From NCBI GenBank assembly GCA_020696955.1, contig JAJFBK010000019.1:1-8846 (forward strand): a stretch of DNA of 8,846 nucleotides, given 5' to 3'. Of the stretch, positions 1-5,512 are shown piece after piece. The translations under genes and the position numbers were made by a program. A model generated the notes under the pieces. That model worked only from the letters and a program-made list of their open reading frames with translations. It had not been told where the DNA came from and made no database searches. Positions within the stretch are counted from its first letter, which is position 1, and each line of letters starts with the position of its first letter. The DNA is from Patescibacteria group bacterium (GTDB taxonomy: Bacteria > Patescibacteria > UBA1384 > CAILIB01).

Positions 1-1275
1 CTCCGAGAAAATCCTGACCGGGTACGTGCCGCAATCTCTAAAAAGCACGGAGACCTTTCTTTGGTGGATCGCCTCATTACTATTGACGCTGATCGCCGAA
101 CCCTTCGACAAGAAACCGAGGCAAAGCAGGCCGAACAAAACGGCTTTACGGACCGTATGGCCAAGGCTACTCCTGAAGAGCGGGACGGCCTACGAGGGCA
201 GCTTCGAGAACTTTCTGATTCTATCAAGGAAGCCAAGACTCGGCTTACCGAGCTTGATGGTGAATATCTTGTCCTCATGCGCCAGATCCCTAATTTTCCT
301 ACTGACGACGTTCCAGAAGGGGCGAGCGACAAGGAGAACGTTGTGGTGAAGACAGTGGGGGAGAAGCCTGAGTTTTCATTTGAGCCCAAAGACCATGAGG
401 TGCTGGCTGTTGCCCTGGACTTGCTTGATACCGAACGATCGGCCAAAGTGTCTGGTAGCAAGTTTTATTATCTGAAGAATGAATTGGTTATCCTTGAGCA
501 GGCAGTTCTTCGTTTTTGTCTGGACGTTCTCAAATCCAAAGGCTTTACGATCATGAGCGTTCCTGACCTGGTTCGGGCGGAAGCCTTGTATGGTGCCGGT
601 CACTTTTCTTCTCCTGAAGATGAGATCGACGGCGATGCTTACAAAATTGAGCGGGACAATCTTTTCTTGGCTGGTACGGCCGAAGTCGGGCTTGCGAACT
701 ACCATGCCGGGGAAATTCTGGCAGAACAAGAACTTCCTTTGCGATATGCCGGCATTTCTACCTGTTTTCGCCGTGAAGCTGGGACGTATGGCAAGGAAAC
801 TCGTGGCCTCTACCGAGTGCACCAGTTTAACAAAGTGGAAATGTTCTCCTATGTCCGCCCTGAAGACTCAGAAAAAGAACATGAGCTCTTGCTTTCAATT
901 TCAGAAGACTTACTTCAGAAGCTTGGCCTTTCTTACCAGGTCGTTTTGAACTGCGGTGGTGATCTTGGTACTCCTCAGGCCAAAAAGTGGGATATTGAAA
1001 CCTGGATGGCCGGCATGAACAAATACGGAGAAACCCACTCGTGCTCTAACGATACTGACTACCAGGCCCGGTCTTTGAATATTCGCTTCCGTCGGGGAGG
1101 GAAGGATCAAGAGAAGGAAATCGAATTCGTTCACACCTTGAACAACACTGGTTTTGCCTCACCTCGCATCCTGATTCCTATTTTGGAAAACAACCAGAGG
1201 GAAGACGGCAGCATTGCCATTCCTGAGGTTTTGATTCCCTATACCGGGTTTAACGAGATCAGACTTCGAGGATAA
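1..1275 (+). CDS. serS: Seryl-tRNA synthetase, 5' end cut off by window edge
   Basis: This enzyme charges tRNA-Ser with serine using ATP in the cytoplasm and also supplies Ser-tRNA for selenocysteine where that is used. The frame is open from base 1 and encodes 424 visible residues beginning LRENPDRVRA. Family members usually start with about eight more residues, so only the extreme N-terminus is missing, and a TTG at 61 is not the start. Visible residues 1-100 form the charged, coiled-coil tRNA-binding arm. The class II core follows: motif 1 near 150-190 (GSKFYYLKN to VPDLV), the serine-pocket TAEV at 226-229, motif 2 at 257-280 (FRREAGTYGKETRG, RVHQFNKVE) and motif 3 at 380-405 (LNNTGFASPR, ILENNQ) with its ATP-binding arginine. 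SCSNDTDYQAR (347-357) has Asp where many relatives have Cys. A terminator follows, so this is the end of its transcript. The identification is very secure. Confidence 0.97.
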   Translation, partial: LRENPDRVRAAISKKHGDLSLVDRLITIDADRRTLRQETEAKQAEQNGFTDRMAKATPEERDGLRGQLRELSDSIKEAKTRLTELDGEYLVLMRQIPNFPTDDVPEGASDKENVVVKTVGEKPEFSFEPKDHEVLAVALDLLDTERSAKVSGSKFYYLKNELVILEQAVLRFCLDVLKSKGFTIMSVPDLVRAEALYGAGHFSSPEDEIDGDAYKIERDNLFLAGTAEVGLANYHAGEILAEQELPLRYAGISTCFRREAGTYGKETRGLYRVHQFNKVEMFSYVRPEDSEKEHELLLSISEDLLQKLGLSYQVVLNCGGDLGTPQAKKWDIETWMAGMNKYGETHSCSNDTDYQARSLNIRFRRGGKDQEKEIEFVHTLNNTGFASPRILIPILENNQREDGSIAIPEVLIPYTGFNEIRLRG

Positions 1276-1291
1276 AAGGTAACTGAAGCGT

Positions 1292-1320
1292 AAGGACCAT
1301 TGCATAAATGGTCCTTTTTT
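1292..1320 (+). terminator. Intrinsic terminator of serS
   Basis: AGGACCATT (1293-1301) pairs perfectly with AATGGTCCT (1307-1315) around a 5-nt loop. The stem runs straight into a run of T ending at 1320. It lies 17 bases past the serS stop. Confidence 0.9.
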
Positions 1321-1328
1321 GGTATAGT
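1300..1328 (+). promoter_or_regulatory. Putative sigma-70-type promoter for the 1361 gene
   Basis: A TTGCAT -35 (1300-1305) is followed after 17 bases by a TATAGT -10 (1323-1328). The -35 lies inside the hairpin of the serS terminator, so terminator and promoter overlap. The predicted transcript would start near 1335 and give a leader of about 25 nt with a strong ribosome binding site. Confidence 0.6.
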
Positions 1329-1347
1329 ATCTCAGGTTTTTGACAAC

Positions 1348-1353
1348 AGGAGG
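1348..1353 (+). promoter_or_regulatory. Strong Shine-Dalgarno that fixes the start at 1361
   Basis: AGGAGG at 1348-1353 lies 7 nt before ATG 1361. The frame could open at TTG 1340, but that start would place the ribosome binding site inside the coding region. ATG 1361 is therefore preferred. Confidence 0.85.
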
Positions 1354-1360
1354 TTTAGAT

Positions 1361-1894
1361 ATGGAGAAGGAGGAAGAAGGTGTCTTCGTTGTTCCGCAAC
1401 GTGACAGCTCGTTGCTCTTGGTTATCTCAAGACAAAGCATCCATGATATGGTGTGCGACGCCGCTTTTGAAGCAAAAGTTGTCTTATGCATACAGCACCA
1501 GAATCCAGAATTTGTTCACATAGTCATAAAAGACCTCAACGATTATGATCGGATTCTCTGGCAGCTTGGGAAGCTTTTGCAAAAGAAAGTGGTCCACTTT
1601 AAGGGGCTGAAGGGAAAAATCATGGATCGGGTCAGATTGGGAAGGATGCAGCAGCGCAAGGCCAACAGCCTCCTCATATTCGGTCTTAAAAGACTGAAGC
1701 CCATGATTAGTCTTCTTGCGGTATTTGCAAAGAAACAGTGCCCATCCTATCCTTTCGTGATGGATGTCGTGCATGAGTACAATGAGTTATTTCAGTCTCA
1801 GAAACTGTATAACAAGCGAAGTGGCCGTAGAAAGACCGAACGAATTTCTCAAGGTGTATTTGCTTTAAAGCGAATAAACCCGTTCCCGCCCTGA
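1361..1894 (+). CDS. Unrecognised small basic protein (177 aa)
   Basis: I do not recognise the family. The start is ATG 1361, set by AGGAGG seven bases upstream, and the stop is TGA at 1892-1894. The first 60 residues look like a compact alpha/beta unit: an acidic start (MEKEEE), then hydrophobic strands near 17-23 (SLLLVIS), 39-45 (KVVLCIQ) and 51-57 (FVHIVIK). The rest is strongly basic and mostly helical. It includes KIMDRVRLGRMQQRK (86-100), a hydrophobic helix at about 103-122 broken by Lys and Arg, and a basic tail (NKRSGRRKTER, 151-161). There is no signal peptide and no clear membrane segment. Charge alone would allow nucleic-acid binding, but this is only a guess. It sits alone between two terminators with its own promoter, so it is probably monocistronic. 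Confidence 0.8.
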   Translation: MEKEEEGVFVVPQRDSSLLLVISRQSIHDMVCDAAFEAKVVLCIQHQNPEFVHIVIKDLNDYDRILWQLGKLLQKKVVHFKGLKGKIMDRVRLGRMQQRKANSLLIFGLKRLKPMISLLAVFAKKQCPSYPFVMDVVHEYNELFQSQKLYNKRSGRRKTERISQGVFALKRINPFPP

Positions 1895-1921
1895 CTGACT
1901 TTTTGTCAGCCAGGGTTTTTT
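1889..1921 (+). terminator. Intrinsic terminator overlapping the stop codon of the 1361 gene
   Basis: CCCTGACTGAC (1889-1899) pairs with GTCAGCCAGGG (1905-1915) with one A-C mismatch and a TTTTT loop, followed by six T. The TGA stop at 1892-1894 lies inside the 5' arm, so a ribosome terminating there would cover part of the stem. Confidence 0.88.
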
Positions 1922-1923
1922 GT

Positions 1924-1953
1924 TTGACAAAGAAGCTCTTCTTGGAGTATAAA
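1924..1953 (+). promoter_or_regulatory. Strong sigma-70-type promoter upstream of the leader RNA
   Basis: A perfect TTGACA -35 (1924-1929) is followed after 18 bases by a TATAAA -10 (1948-1953). It is the best-looking promoter in the window. Transcription should begin at about 1960-1961, at or just before an ATG. It lies immediately after the terminator of the 1361 gene. Confidence 0.75.
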
Positions 1954-1960
1954 AAGACGT

Positions 1961-2035
1961 ATGAATCAGCCATCTTCCTTTATTACCCTCAAGCTCGACA
2001 AGGCACCGGTATCCGGCGGCACTTTGCATGGGTAG
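1961..2035 (+). CDS. Possible 24-residue leader peptide, leaderless start
   Basis: An ATG at 1961, almost exactly at the predicted transcription start, opens a 24-codon frame (MNQPSSFITLKLDKAPVSGG, then TLHG) ending at TAG 2033-2035. If translated, ribosomes would cover the 5' arms of the leader hairpins (2006-2027) and could decide which fold forms. There is no run of one amino acid as in classical biosynthetic attenuators, and no ribosome binding site. It may be chance. Confidence 0.25.
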   Translation: MNQPSSFITLKLDKAPVSGGTLHG

Positions 2036-2063
2036 GTAATTGGAAACAAGCCTCGCAAAGCTC

Positions 2064-2085
2064 ACCGCCGATCAGGCGGTTTTTT
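2064..2085 (+). terminator. Intrinsic terminator ending the leader RNA
   Basis: ACCGCC (2064-2069) pairs with GGCGGT (2075-2080) around GATCA and is followed directly by T to 2085. The 5' arm can instead pair with GGCGG at 2015-2019, so termination may be conditional. Confidence 0.8.
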
Positions 2086-2135
2086 ATTGGCTTCACGGTT
2101 TTTCACTCCCTGGCTTCTTCATTAGAAACCGGAGA

Positions 2136-2148
2136 GGGGAGAATCCCC
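2136..2148 (+). other. Small GGGGA/TCCCC hairpin in the 5' untranslated region of the 2176 gene
   Basis: GGGGA (2136-2140) and TCCCC (2144-2148) form a tight hairpin with a GAA loop, 15 bases before the Shine-Dalgarno. No T run follows, so it is not a terminator. It could stabilise the message or be chance. Confidence 0.35.
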
Positions 2149-2162
2149 AAGACTTTTACAAA

Positions 2163-2169
2163 GAGGAGG
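2163..2169 (+). promoter_or_regulatory. Strong Shine-Dalgarno that fixes the start at 2176
   Basis: GAGGAGG (2163-2169) lies six bases before ATG 2176. The frame stays open upstream to 1903, but that stretch crosses a promoter and a terminator. ATG 2176 is therefore the likely start. Confidence 0.85.
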
Positions 2170-2175
2170 AAGGCT

Positions 2176-2775
2176 ATGGGCCAGAAGAAGGAAGTGATGT
2201 TTTTAGGATCCATAGGCTGTGTGGGGAAGCATAATCGTCCCCAATACAGTATTTCCGATCCAGGACAGGCCTTGCGATTCTGCGGTAATCGCAGCAGTTT
2301 GATGGACTATAACGCCAGTGCTGTAGCCTTTCCAAATGAGTTGGAAAGATCTCTGAAAATGGTTGAAAAGCTTCGAAACTCCGGTTTTGAAGGTCCAATT
2401 ATTGTCTGTTCCTTGCCCTCGGAGTACCAGGATGCAATGGTTCAAAAAGGGTGCATGCCTTGTGAAAAAATTGAAGAGTTGCAAGGCACGATAAACAGAT
2501 TGTACAGAGGGTCTCTTTCGGGAGATCAGGAACGAGCCCTTTACGAAAAAGGGAAAGGAGCGGTAAGTATCATGTCACAGACACAGTTTGATGACGATTC
2601 TCAGGATTCTCAGCAAGGCGCTCAGGTTGAGCAGTCAAATCAGTCGATGGTTCTTCCCAGAATAGAGTACAGGCCTTTGCCTCACGAAAAAGATCCCGAT
2701 CAAATCGTGTGGGAAAACAAGCGCTACCTGCAGGAAATGATGGAACAAGAAAATGCTCGCTGTGGCGCTGATTAA
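2176..2775 (+). CDS. Unrecognised 199-aa protein with a possible degenerate receiver-like fold
   Basis: I do not recognise the exact family. Residues 4-110 alternate hydrophobic strands and amphipathic helices in a pattern like the CheY receiver fold: KKEVMFLG (4-11), ASAVAFP (47-53), helix LERSLKMVEKLRNSG (56-70), strand GPIIVCS (73-79), helix EYQDAMVQKGC (83-93), and a final helix IEELQGTINRLY (99-110). The usual phosphoacceptor Asp and the acidic pocket are not evident, so if it is a receiver it is probably not phosphorylated. A CMPC pair (93-96) sits where the receiver KP loop would be. Residues 137-158 are a Gln/Ser/Asp-rich, probably disordered linker, and 160-195 is a charged tail. There is no signal peptide or membrane segment. 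Expression may depend on read-through of the structured leader upstream. The fold assignment is inference from pattern only. Confidence 0.82.
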   Translation: MGQKKEVMFLGSIGCVGKHNRPQYSISDPGQALRFCGNRSSLMDYNASAVAFPNELERSLKMVEKLRNSGFEGPIIVCSLPSEYQDAMVQKGCMPCEKIEELQGTINRLYRGSLSGDQERALYEKGKGAVSIMSQTQFDDDSQDSQQGAQVEQSNQSMVLPRIEYRPLPHEKDPDQIVWENKRYLQEMMEQENARCGAD

Positions 2776-2799
2776 CATTTCGGCGTCCAGCCCAATTTC

Positions 2800-2826
2800 A
2801 GCCCCCGGCTTATGTCGGGGGCTTTT
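2800..2826 (+). terminator. Intrinsic terminator of the 2176 gene
   Basis: GCCCCCGGC (2801-2809) pairs with GTCGGGGGC (2814-2822) with one G-U pair and a TTAT loop, then TTTT. This is a very GC-rich, strong hairpin 25 bases after the stop. Confidence 0.92.
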
Positions 2827-2829
2827 ACT

Positions 2830-2858
2830 TTGCTTTTTTACCTCTTTGAGGCTATGAT
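2830..2858 (+). promoter_or_regulatory. Putative secA promoter
   Basis: A TTGCTT -35 (2830-2835) is followed after 17 bases by a TATGAT -10 (2853-2858). The predicted start near 2865 leaves a leader of about 20 nt with no Shine-Dalgarno before secA. Confidence 0.6.
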
Positions 2859-2868
2859 ACGCATGTAC

Positions 2869-2885
2869 CGTAACCTTATTTTCCC
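2869..2885 (+). promoter_or_regulatory. CGTAA plus pyrimidine tract before secA (shared element, copy 1)
   Basis: CGTAA followed by CCTTATTTTCCC runs straight into the secA ATG and occupies the place where a Shine-Dalgarno would be. Closely similar strings precede the starts at 5513 and 8063. The function is unknown. Confidence 0.4.
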
Positions 2886-5441
2886 ATGAATGTACTCGAC
2901 AGGTTTCTAGGCGACGCCGGCGCTGCTTTCCTCAAAAAACAACAAAAAACCGTAGACAAGATAAACTCCTTGGAAACAGAGCTTTCCGCCCTGAGTGACA
3001 AGGAGCTCAAGGCAAAAACGGCTTCTCTGAAGGAGCGTATTTCCGAGAAGTTGCAAAAGCAAGAACATGACCCTCTGGCCATGTTAGAAATGGTTGACCG
3101 TGCCAATGAAAAGAAGCGGATCAACCTGGCCCTTGAAAGCGTTTTGCCAGAAGCTTTTGCAGTGGTCCGAGAAGCGGCCAAACGAACCGTTGGGCAACGT
3201 CACTTCGATGTCCAGATGCTTGGTGGAATTGCCCTGCACTACGGAAATATCGCCGAGATGCGAACCGGTGAAGGAAAGACCCTGGTGGCGACCTTGCCAC
3301 TTTACTTAAATGCTCTTGTAGGGCGTGGCGCTCACTTGGTAACCGTAAACGATTACCTGGCCAAATTGGCGGTTGAAACTTATGGGCCAGTTTACGATTT
3401 CCTAGGCCTAAGCGTTGGTATTATCGTCCATGATACCCAGCTCAAATATGAAAATGGTGAGCTCGTTCCAACTACCCGCCAAGAAGCGTATGGTTGCGAC
3501 ATTACTTACGGGACCAACAATGAGTTTGGCTTTGACTACCTGCGTGACAACATGGCTCAGAGCAAGGAGCAGTTGGTGCAGCGTGAGCAGTTCTACGCCA
3601 TTGTCGATGAAGTGGATTCAATTCTTATTGACGAAGCTCGTACCCCGCTTATCATTTCTGGTCCTGCCGAAGAGTCAGCCGATCTCTACGTTCAATTCTC
3701 AAGGCTCGTTCCTCGTCTCGAGGCTGAAACCGATTATACGGTTGATGAAAAAGACAAGGTGGTTTCCCTTACTCGGGAAGGTATTGCCAAGATGGAGCAG
3801 TTGCTCGGCATTGAAAATATCTACAGCGGTGAAGAGATGCAATTAGCATACCACCTAGAAGAAGCCCTCAAGGCTCAGATCCTTTTCAAGAGAGACAAAG
3901 AGTACGTGGTTCAAGACGGAGAAGTGATTATCGTTGACGAGTTTACCGGTCGTCTGATGCCGGGGCGCCGGTACAATGAAGGCCTTCACCAGGCCATCGA
4001 AGCCAAAGAGGGGGTCAAGGTCCAGCGTGAGTCAAACACCCTGGCAACCATTACTTTCCAGAATCTCTTCCGCCTCTATACCAAGTTGGCCGGTATGACC
4101 GGTACTGCCAAAACTGAGGAAGAAGAGTTCATCAAGATTTACGGTTTGGAAGTCATCCAGATTCCCACCAACCGTCCGATGGTCCGAAAGGATATGCCGG
4201 ATAAGATCTATAAAGGGGAGACTGGCAAGTTCAAGGCAATTATCGCTGATATCAAGGAGCGTCACGCTCTGGGACAGCCTATTCTTATCGGTACCATTTC
4301 CATTGAAAAAAACGAGCTGCTTTCAAACGCTCTTACCAAAGGTGGCATCAAGCATGAGATCTTGAATGCCAAGAACCACGAACGTGAGGCCCATATCATT
4401 GCCCAGGCCGGACGCAAAGGTGGCGTAACGCTGGCGACCAACATGGCCGGTCGAGGAACTGACATCATGCTTGGTGGAAGCGCTCCTCGCAAAGAAAATT
4501 ACGAGAAAGAAGAAGAATACCAGAAAGACAGAGAGCAGTGGGAAAAGGATCATCAGGAAGTGCTTGATCTGGGTGGTCTCCACGTAATCGGTACTGAGCG
4601 ACATGAGTCACGACGTATCGACAACCAGCTTCGAGGACGTGCCGGACGACAGGGGGACAACGGTTCTTCCCAGTTCTACATTTCAACTGAAGACGATCTG
4701 ATGCGTATCTTCGGAGGCGAACGCATGAAGCGCCTGCTTGACGCCATGGGACTGCATGACGACGAAGCCATCGAGCATAAGATGATCAGTCGGACCATTG
4801 AGTCAGCTCAGAAAAAAGTAGAAGGCCACAACTTTGACATGCGAAAACGAGTGGTCCAGTTCGATGACGTAATGACCCGACATCGTGAGGTTATCTACAA
4901 GCGACGCCGAAAAGCCTTGATGCTTGAAGGGGAGAATCCCGAAATCGAGGACACCGTAGGGCGATCGATTGCCGGTGAGGCACGTAGATTGGCCGGAATG
5001 CACGCTGCCGGTTATCGCTCGGATTGGAATCTGGAGCAACTGGTAAAAGATGTCCAAACCTTGCTTGGTTTGGCTGATGAATCGGCTGAGGCCCTGAAGA
5101 AAACTCTTTCTGAATTTCAGAGTGATGCCGCCGTAGAACAACGGTTGGAACAGCTTTTCAAAGAAGTATACGATTCCAAGAAGGTAGAATTTGGCGAGAT
5201 GTTCCCCTTGGTGCTTCGCAGCATTTATCTGAGCACTATCGACATGTTGTGGGTGGAGCACCTTAACACCATGACCGAGCTTCGACATGGTATTGGCTTG
5301 CAGGGGTATGCCCAAAACGATCCGCTGGTTGCCTACAAATCCCAAGGATACAATCTGTTCCAGCGCTTGCTGATGGCTATCGATTCGCAGACCATGAGAT
5401 CGATATTCAGGGTTGAGAAAGTTGAGCAACAAGCCGCTTAG
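2886..5441 (+). CDS. secA: Preprotein translocase ATPase SecA, lacking the SEC-C tail
   Basis: SecA is the cytoplasmic motor that pushes unfolded preproteins through the SecYEG channel using ATP. The 851 residues show the usual order. The N-terminal LGDAGAAFLKKQQ is followed by Walker A TGEGKT (127-132), the ITYGTNNEFGFDYLRDNM block (206-223) and Walker B VDEVDSILIDEARTP (240-254). Next come the preprotein cross-linking region (about 260-380), AGMTGTAKTEEEEF (402-415), the second helicase lobe with ATNMAGRGTDIMLGG (517-531) and motif VI QLRGRAGRQGD (581-591), then the helical scaffold and wing region to about 840. A charged insert (532-558) sits before LGGLHVIGTERHESRRIDNQ, as in some Proteobacteria. 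The protein ends VEKVEQQAA without the cysteine-rich zinc motif that binds SecB and phospholipid in E. coli, so SecB is probably not its partner. ATG 2886 fits the family N-terminus although there is no Shine-Dalgarno. Confidence 0.98.
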   Translation: MNVLDRFLGDAGAAFLKKQQKTVDKINSLETELSALSDKELKAKTASLKERISEKLQKQEHDPLAMLEMVDRANEKKRINLALESVLPEAFAVVREAAKRTVGQRHFDVQMLGGIALHYGNIAEMRTGEGKTLVATLPLYLNALVGRGAHLVTVNDYLAKLAVETYGPVYDFLGLSVGIIVHDTQLKYENGELVPTTRQEAYGCDITYGTNNEFGFDYLRDNMAQSKEQLVQREQFYAIVDEVDSILIDEARTPLIISGPAEESADLYVQFSRLVPRLEAETDYTVDEKDKVVSLTREGIAKMEQLLGIENIYSGEEMQLAYHLEEALKAQILFKRDKEYVVQDGEVIIVDEFTGRLMPGRRYNEGLHQAIEAKEGVKVQRESNTLATITFQNLFRLYTKLAGMTGTAKTEEEEFIKIYGLEVIQIPTNRPMVRKDMPDKIYKGETGKFKAIIADIKERHALGQPILIGTISIEKNELLSNALTKGGIKHEILNAKNHEREAHIIAQAGRKGGVTLATNMAGRGTDIMLGGSAPRKENYEKEEEYQKDREQWEKDHQEVLDLGGLHVIGTERHESRRIDNQLRGRAGRQGDNGSSQFYISTEDDLMRIFGGERMKRLLDAMGLHDDEAIEHKMISRTIESAQKKVEGHNFDMRKRVVQFDDVMTRHREVIYKRRRKALMLEGENPEIEDTVGRSIAGEARRLAGMHAAGYRSDWNLEQLVKDVQTLLGLADESAEALKKTLSEFQSDAAVEQRLEQLFKEVYDSKKVEFGEMFPLVLRSIYLSTIDMLWVEHLNTMTELRHGIGLQGYAQNDPLVAYKSQGYNLFQRLLMAIDSQTMRSIFRVEKVEQQAA

Positions 5442-5445
5442 TTTC

Positions 5446-5475
5446 TGTACAATATTCTCTTGGCTGGGTTATACT
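5446..5475 (+). promoter_or_regulatory. Possible promoter for the 5513 gene
   Basis: A TATACT -10 (5470-5475) is clear. A weak TGTACA -35 (5446-5451) lies 18 bases before it. No terminator is visible after secA, so the downstream gene may also receive read-through from secA. Confidence 0.45.
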
Positions 5476-5494
5476 AAAACCATACTTTTAGGTT

Positions 5495-5512
5495 CGTAAT
5501 TCCTTTTGCCCT
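5495..5512 (+). promoter_or_regulatory. CGTAA plus pyrimidine tract before the 5513 gene (copy 2)
   Basis: CGTAA followed by TTCCTTTTGCCCT abuts ATG 5513. It matches the layout before secA and ndk, and no Shine-Dalgarno is present. Confidence 0.4.

Larger units (their letters stand above)
1960..2085 (+). ncRNA. Candidate structured leader / attenuator or small RNA, class unknown
   Basis: A strong promoter and an intrinsic terminator bracket about 125 nt with unusual pairing potential. CTTTGC (2022-2027) pairs with GCAAAG (2055-2060). Inside this, AGGT (2034-2037) pairs with GCCT (2050-2053), and TTG-GAAA-CAA (2040-2049) forms a GAAA tetraloop hairpin. GGCGG (2015-2019) can close the whole element with CCGCC (2065-2069), the same CCGCC that forms the terminator stem. 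The two folds are mutually exclusive, as in an antiterminator/terminator switch. A further CCGG-TAT-CCGG hairpin (2006-2016) would block the antiterminator arm. ATTACC (1982-1987) can also pair with GGTAAT (2035-2040). It resembles no riboswitch class whose core I know. No good promoter is seen between its terminator and the 2176 gene, which favours control by read-through. A stand-alone small RNA is the alternative. Confidence 0.5.

Noticed and set aside
61..63. TTG at 61 as the start of seryl-tRNA synthetase
   Set aside because: The frame is open to base 1 and encodes LRENPDRVRA, the conserved N-terminal region of the family, so the true start lies before the window.
376..822. Long open frames on the opposite strand of serS, secA and other genes (for example 376-822 and 4803-5432, minus)
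   Set aside because: They lie wholly inside well-supported genes, lack start signals and give no recognisable protein.
1340..1360. TTG start for the 1361 gene
   Set aside because: The ribosome binding site AGGAGG (1348-1353) would then lie inside the gene. ATG 1361 has ideal spacing.
1960..2085. The leader as tmRNA, SRP RNA, 6S RNA or RNase P RNA
   Set aside because: It is too short for tmRNA, 6S or RNase P RNA and lacks the conserved SRP GGAAG/tetraloop core and any tmRNA-like resume tag.
1903..2175. Upstream extension of the 2176 gene: the frame is open from 1903
   Set aside because: It would run across a strong promoter and an intrinsic terminator, and the AGGAGG six bases before ATG 2176 gives a much better start.
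2040..2234. 64-codon frame overlapping the leader terminator and the start of the 2176 gene
   Set aside because: It crosses the terminator, has no ribosome binding site and is overlapped by the better-supported gene.
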